DNA from: Deltaproteobacteria bacterium
GTDB lineage: Bacteria; SAR324; JACQKK01
Direction: 5' to 3'
DNA: 10,066 bases
Assembly: GCA_029879595.1 (NCBI GenBank)
Contig: JAOUPZ010000089.1
Coordinates: 1 to 10,066, forward strand
Within the stretch, counting starts at the first letter, position 1, and every line of letters starts with the position of its first letter. The notes beneath the pieces are model-generated. The model saw only the letters and a program-made list of their open reading frames with translations, ran no database searches and was not told where the DNA came from. Shown in pieces: positions 6,873-10,066 of the stretch. A program made the translations under genes and the position numbers.

Positions 6873-7257
6873 GTGGCCCTGTGTTGTGGTGTTTTCGGTA
6901 ACCGGCGCGTTGGTGGTTTCCCGGCAGCGGATTAATCAACCCGCTTCGGCTTTCTGCGGGGTCCCCATTATTCCGGCAGCCTGCATCGGCAGCCTGCTTT
7001 GGCGGCCGGGTTTTCATCCCCGGCATTATTTCAGGTGAATAGATGCTCCCGGTGTTTTTTCCATTTTCCTTTTTCCATATACTGTCGAATTACATTACCC
7101 GCCGGATAATGGCAAGATGTCTCAGTTCTGAAAACAGTCCTGAACACTGTACTGAACACTGTACTGAACACTGGCCTGAAAACGGACAGTCCGGTGCCTT
7201 TTGCCCTGATCCGGCAGAGTACGCTGCAAAACCAGTATAACCTATAACGCAAATTTC
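6873..7257. other. Divergent intergenic region between the ComFB gene and recO
   Basis: A 385-nt region with no credible gene. It contains a direct repeat CGGCAGCCTGC at 6974-6984 and 6987-6997, a 6-bp hairpin GCCGGG (7005-7010) / CCCGGC (7019-7024) without a T-run, a -10-like TATACT at 7078-7083 facing recO, the 12-bp tandem array (7129-7188), the palindrome CGGACAGTCCG (7183-7193), and two TATAAC boxes (7236-7241 and 7243-7248) just before recO. Both divergent promoters must lie here. Confidence 0.6.
7129..7188. repeat. Five tandem 12-bp units (iteron-like array)
   Basis: The units begin at 7129, 7141, 7153, 7165 and 7177. The three central copies share TGAACACTG; two of them are identical (TGAACACTGTAC) and the third ends GGCC. 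The outer copies are diverged and begin TGAAAAC. There are no spacers, so this is not CRISPR. A 12-bp period is close to one DNA turn, so the repeated GTTCAG (minus strand) would lie roughly on one helix face, as in cooperative operators. The array ends 69 nt before the recO start. Confidence 0.9.
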
Positions 7258-8118
7258 ATGCAGATCGTTTCCACGGAAAGCATAGTGGTTAAAACCCAGG
7301 ATCTGGGCGAGGGCGACCGGCTGGTGACCTTCCTTACCCGGGACATGGGGCGCGTTAAAGGTGTCGTGAAGGGCTCGCGCAAACTTACCAGTCGGGGAGT
7401 GGGCAATTTCGAGCCTTTCAGCCGGGGGGTGATGTTCTTTTCCCGCCGGACCGGTTCCGACCTGGTGAGCATCCGCAAAATGGATCCCCTGCCGCCATAT
7501 CTGTACCTGCAGGCCAGCTACAACAAGATTGTCTATGCGGGATATCTGGCCGAACTGGCCGGCGTCAGCCCCTGGGCCGATGAGGAGTCGGGGCGGTTTT
7601 TCGATCTGCTGCTGGAGGCGCTGGACGCCATCTGCGCCGCGCCCCGGGAACGCCACCTGCCCCTGATCCGGATGCGCTTTGAGATCCGGCTGCTGGAACT
7701 GCTGGGGCTTCAGCCGGACTGGAACACCTGCCAGGAATGCGAAAGGGAACTGCCCGCCGTAGGGGAGGGGAAGCCCGGGGCGACGGCCTCCGGAGAATAC
7801 GTCCTGGACGTATCCCGCGGCGGTATGTTGTGCCCGGACTGCCATGCCGGGCCGCGGAAAACAACCGCCGGCCAGGTGATAAGGGCGGCGCTGCCCGGAC
7901 AGGCGCTGGCGTTTCTGGCGGGCTGGCGGCAGGGGGGCTCCATGGCCGATCTCAAACCCTCCCAGCCCACACTGGAGGCGCTCCAGGAGGCCGTTACGGC
8001 CCATGTCATACACCACCTGGAGCGAACCCCGCGGGCGCTGGCCCTGCTGCCCGCCCTGGAGGAACTGGAAGGCTCCGCCCAGCCATCGCCCCCCGGGGAG
8101 GACAAACCGCCGGAATGA
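7258..8118 (+). CDS. recO: DNA repair protein RecO
   Basis: RecO anneals single strands and, with RecR, loads RecA onto SSB-covered DNA in the RecF pathway. The 286-residue product has the family layout: an N-terminal OB-fold (TESIVVKTQDLGEGDRLVTF, then GRVKGVVKGSRK and the EPF block, about 1-80), a helical middle, and a zinc-binding region C158-x2-C161 ... C192-x2-C195, as in zinc-containing RecO proteins. Length is slightly above the usual 240-270, the excess being a Pro/Glu-rich tail. The ATG at 7258 fits the family start but has no Shine-Dalgarno, and a TATAAC box lies 10 nt upstream, so a very short or leaderless mRNA is possible. A hairpin with a T-rich tail follows the stop. Confidence 0.94.
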   Translation: MQIVSTESIVVKTQDLGEGDRLVTFLTRDMGRVKGVVKGSRKLTSRGVGNFEPFSRGVMFFSRRTGSDLVSIRKMDPLPPYLYLQASYNKIVYAGYLAELAGVSPWADEESGRFFDLLLEALDAICAAPRERHLPLIRMRFEIRLLELLGLQPDWNTCQECERELPAVGEGKPGATASGEYVLDVSRGGMLCPDCHAGPRKTTAGQVIRAALPGQALAFLAGWRQGGSMADLKPSQPTLEALQEAVTAHVIHHLERTPRALALLPALEELEGSAQPSPPGEDKPPE

Positions 8119-8157
8119 CGGGCCTGTCCAAAGCTCAGCAAACAGACCCGCTGCGGG

Positions 8158-8190
8158 AACGCCAGGGCCCGGCCCGGCGTTATTGTTTTC
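8158..8190 (+). terminator. Terminator-like hairpin after recO
   Basis: AACGCC (8158-8163) pairs with GGCGTT (8176-8181) and, past a one-base bulge (A8164), GGGC (8165-8168) pairs with GCCC (8172-8175) around a CCG loop. This 10-bp GC-rich stem is followed by ATTGTTTTC. It lies 40 nt after the recO stop and before the IsdG-like gene, so that gene may have its own promoter. Confidence 0.6.
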
Positions 8191-8250
8191 ACCACGGAGG
8201 GACGGGCGTCCGGTGCCCGACTGCAATCACCTTTATCCTGGCGGAGCCTC

Positions 8251-8550
8251 ATGTACATAGTTATGAACCGGTTTCACCTCAATCCCGGCCAGGCCGGGGC
8301 CTTTGAAAAACGCTGGCGGGAGCGGGAGAGCCACCTGAAGCAGGTGCCGGGCTTCGGGCTGTTCCGGCTGCTGAAGCTGGACGAAACCCACTACAGCTCC
8401 TATGTGGAGTGGGAATCGGAGCAGGCGTTCCAGGACTGGACAAAATCGGAGTCCTTCCGGAAGGCCCACTCCGGGGCGGCCCCGGCCCGGGAGATGTTCG
8501 CCGGGCCCAACAGGCTGGAGTGCTGGCAGGTTATTCTGAACGAAGCCTGA
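8251..8550 (+). CDS. IsdG-like antibiotic biosynthesis monooxygenase (ABM) domain protein
   Basis: A 99-residue dimeric alpha-beta barrel (ABM) protein related to heme-degrading IsdG/HmoA proteins. The three catalytic residues of IsdG (Asn, Trp, His) have counterparts at the right places: Asn6 in MNRF, Trp63 in DWTKSESFRKAH and His73 at the end of that block, with the Trp-to-His spacing of 10 kept. The central VPGFGLFRLL and YVEWESEQAF segments are also typical. A role in opening the heme ring to release iron is therefore reasonable, but ABM proteins with other substrates exist and no heme-uptake genes are nearby. GGAG lies 4 nt before the ATG at 8251; a second in-frame ATG at 8263 would remove the strand carrying Asn6. 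The 3' end overlaps the convergent methyltransferase gene by 20 bp. Confidence 0.87.
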   Translation: MYIVMNRFHLNPGQAGAFEKRWRERESHLKQVPGFGLFRLLKLDETHYSSYVEWESEQAFQDWTKSESFRKAHSGAAPAREMFAGPNRLECWQVILNEA

Positions 8551-9982
8551 ACAGCCCCGCCAGTTCCAGGTGGTGGGTCTGGGGGAAAAGATCGAACCCC
8601 CGCAGGCTGTCCAGCCGGTAGCGCGGGGCCAGCCGGGCCGCATCCCTGGAAAAGGTGCCCCCATCACAGGAAACATAGGCGATGAGGGAGGGGCCGCTGT
8701 CCAGCAGGGCCTGACACAACTCGGCGGAGAGTCCTCTGCGGGGAGGGTCCACAACCACTATTCCCGGTGTTCCGTAGCGCTTTACCAGCCGGGGGAACAC
8801 CTCGGGCTGTTCCATGTTGCGCCGTTCGAAAACACAGTGTCCCCCGCCCCTGGCCCGCGGTATCCGCTTGGCGGCGATGAGCTCACGGAGGTTTTCCTCC
8901 GCCGCGCGCACCGCGCCGGCATCCATCTCCACCCCCACCACGGGCAGACCCTGCAGGGCCATCTGCAGGGTGAACAGTCCCACGCCACAGTACAGGTCAA
9001 ACACCGTGCCGGCTCCCTCGGTGCCGCTGTTTTTTAACCTGAGCTGGTCATAGTGGGACGTGACAGCCTCGGTCACATACCCTGCCAGAAGCTCGGCCTG
9101 CTGCGGGTTGACCTGAAAGAACCCGGCCACCGGAGTGAGGTAATCCAGCTCCCCGATTTGTTTTTTCAGCCATTCCCCACCCAGAAGATGAGCCCGTTCC
9201 ATGCCTCCGCGGCGTGACCTGGGCGAGGACAGGCTAACCTGGACCACCTGCGGGGCCTTGGCAAGCAGCCGACTGAGAAAGTGTTCCGAGTTCTCCCGCA
9301 GGGCCTCCAGGGCGTTCCGGCTGTCCAGGGTGAGCAGCAGCGCCAGACCCCCGGCCGTGCCGTGAACGGAAAGCCGTTTCAGGGTGCCGGTCTTTGCAGC
9401 TGGAGCCGCGCCGGAATCGGACAGGGCTTCCAGGGTGGCCAGGGCGGCGAGTGAATACTCCTCCGGGGCCAGGTGACAGCGCTCCACCGGTGTCAGGCTC
9501 TGGCCGTCGGGGCCATGGAAGGCCGGCCGCAGCCCGCCGTCAGTCCAGACCGGGGTAAAATCGAGCTTATCCCGGTATTCCCAGGGTTTTTCCGCCGGAC
9601 GCACCGTCCAGCCCGAGGGGGCCTCTACCTTGCCCAGGCGCTGCAACTGCTCGGTAAACACCCGGCGCTTGGTTTCCAACTGCGAGGAGTAGCCCATGTG
9701 CTGGAAATCACAGCCTCCGCATCCCTCGTAATGAGGACAGGGGGGGCTCTCCCGGTTCAGCACGGGCTCAGGCACGCTGATGGCCCGGGCCAGAGCGTGG
9801 CGGGAGTGGACGCTTTCCACCTCGGCCTCCACCAGTTCACCCGGCAGGCAGCGGCTCACCAGGATGGTGAAACCGTCCCGGTGGGATACCCCACGGCCCA
9901 GGGCCGCCATCCGTTCCACGCGAAGCTGCAGCCGTTCGCCTTTTTCAGGCTTCCCAGCGCGTGGGGTAGTATTCGGTTTCAT
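8531..9982 (-). CDS. rlmD: Fe-S 23S rRNA (uracil-C5)-methyltransferase, RlmD/TrmA family
   Basis: A 483-residue SAM-dependent enzyme that methylates C5 of a uridine in RNA, most likely U1939 (E. coli numbering) of 23S rRNA. It opens with a TRAM RNA-binding domain (about 15-70). Four Cys for a 4Fe-4S cluster follow: C82, C88, C91 (C-x5-C-x2-C) and C169, nearly matching E. coli RlmD (81, 87, 90, 162). The SAM fold carries FDLYCGVG (328-335), DPPRRGL (412-418), the catalytic Cys439 in YVSCDGGT and the general base Glu473 in HHLELAGLF. The usual SCNPAT after the nucleophile is SCDGGT here. The target base cannot be read from sequence; RlmC/RlmCD-type specificity is possible. The start at 9982 lies inside the preceding gene (38-nt overlap), with GGAG about 10 nt upstream, suggesting translational coupling. 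Its 3' end overlaps the IsdG-like gene. Confidence 0.92.
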   Translation of the reverse strand: MKPNTTPRAGKPEKGERLQLRVERMAALGRGVSHRDGFTILVSRCLPGELVEAEVESVHSRHALARAISVPEPVLNRESPPCPHYEGCGGCDFQHMGYSSQLETKRRVFTEQLQRLGKVEAPSGWTVRPAEKPWEYRDKLDFTPVWTDGGLRPAFHGPDGQSLTPVERCHLAPEEYSLAALATLEALSDSGAAPAAKTGTLKRLSVHGTAGGLALLLTLDSRNALEALRENSEHFLSRLLAKAPQVVQVSLSSPRSRRGGMERAHLLGGEWLKKQIGELDYLTPVAGFFQVNPQQAELLAGYVTEAVTSHYDQLRLKNSGTEGAGTVFDLYCGVGLFTLQMALQGLPVVGVEMDAGAVRAAEENLRELIAAKRIPRARGGGHCVFERRNMEQPEVFPRLVKRYGTPGIVVVDPPRRGLSAELCQALLDSGPSLIAYVSCDGGTFSRDAARLAPRYRLDSLRGFDLFPQTHHLELAGLFRLRSE

Positions 9983-10066
9983 AATCGCTGATCTCCAATC
10001 CTTCGATGCACTCCGTTACCAGCTCCTCCACGGGCAGTTTTTCCTCCACGCGATGGACCTCGCCCA
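9945..10066 (-). CDS. 3' end of an unidentified gene (partial)
   Basis: An open frame enters from the right edge and ends at TGA (9947-9945), giving 39 visible residues with no stop. The visible part is acidic (VEEKLPVEELVTECIEGLEI) and ends SDYETEYYPTRWEA. I do not recognise the family. It overlaps the start of the methyltransferase gene by 38 nt in another frame on the same strand, which fits an operon read leftward. The gene-like amino-acid mix and the GGAG for the next gene inside it support it being real, but the fragment is too short to be sure. Confidence 0.6.
   Translation of the reverse strand, partial: GEVHRVEEKLPVEELVTECIEGLEISDYETEYYPTRWEA

Noticed and set aside
7129..7188. CRISPR array
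   Set aside because: The units are 12 bp and directly abutting, with no spacers and no cas genes in the window.
7090..8226. 378-residue open frame on the minus strand opposite recO
   Set aside because: It is an antisense shadow of a GC-rich gene; the protein is low in family-like features, while recO on the plus strand has clear domains and a zinc motif.

Overview
This is a GC-rich chromosomal segment of a free-living, probably Gram-negative bacterium. Three things suggest a Desulfobacterota-like (deltaproteobacterial) or related lineage: a ComFB-family protein, an HD-GYP protein with an N-terminal DUF3391-like region, and the mix of housekeeping genes. No rRNA or other marker is present, so this assignment is an inference. 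There are no tRNAs or rRNAs, no transposase, no phage gene and no CRISPR array.

Layout. (1) 1-1554: the 3' end of modB and a complete modC, the permease and ATPase of a molybdate ABC transporter, joined by a 4-nt gap. (2) 1910-4183: an HD-GYP-type protein followed 36 nt downstream, in the same reading frame, by an alpha/beta hydrolase. About 100 nt after the hydrolase a long hairpin followed by seven T is a good terminator. (3) 4559-6538: uvrB (nucleotide excision repair). (4) 6561-6872, minus strand: a small ComFB-family protein convergent with uvrB. (5) 6873-7257: a 385-nt divergent intergenic region carrying five tandem 12-bp units. (6) 7258-8118: recO (recombinational repair) with its own terminator-like hairpin. 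(7) 8251-8550: a small IsdG-like monooxygenase whose 3' end overlaps, tail to tail, (8) 8531-9982, minus strand: an RlmD-type Fe-S uracil-C5 RNA methyltransferase. That gene in turn overlaps by 38 nt (9) the 3' end of an unidentified upstream gene running off the window.

How the genes relate. Two DNA-repair genes (uvrB, recO) flank the ComFB gene. HD-GYP and ComFB families are both linked to cyclic di-GMP (hydrolysis and binding respectively), but they are not adjacent and a shared pathway is only a hypothesis. Most of the window is ordinary housekeeping sequence. I see no clear new multi-gene system. The points most worth a second look are the 12-bp iterons between comFB and recO, the HD-GYP protein with a degenerate GYP loop, the palindrome embedded in the 5' end of the hydrolase gene, and the overlapping gene ends.
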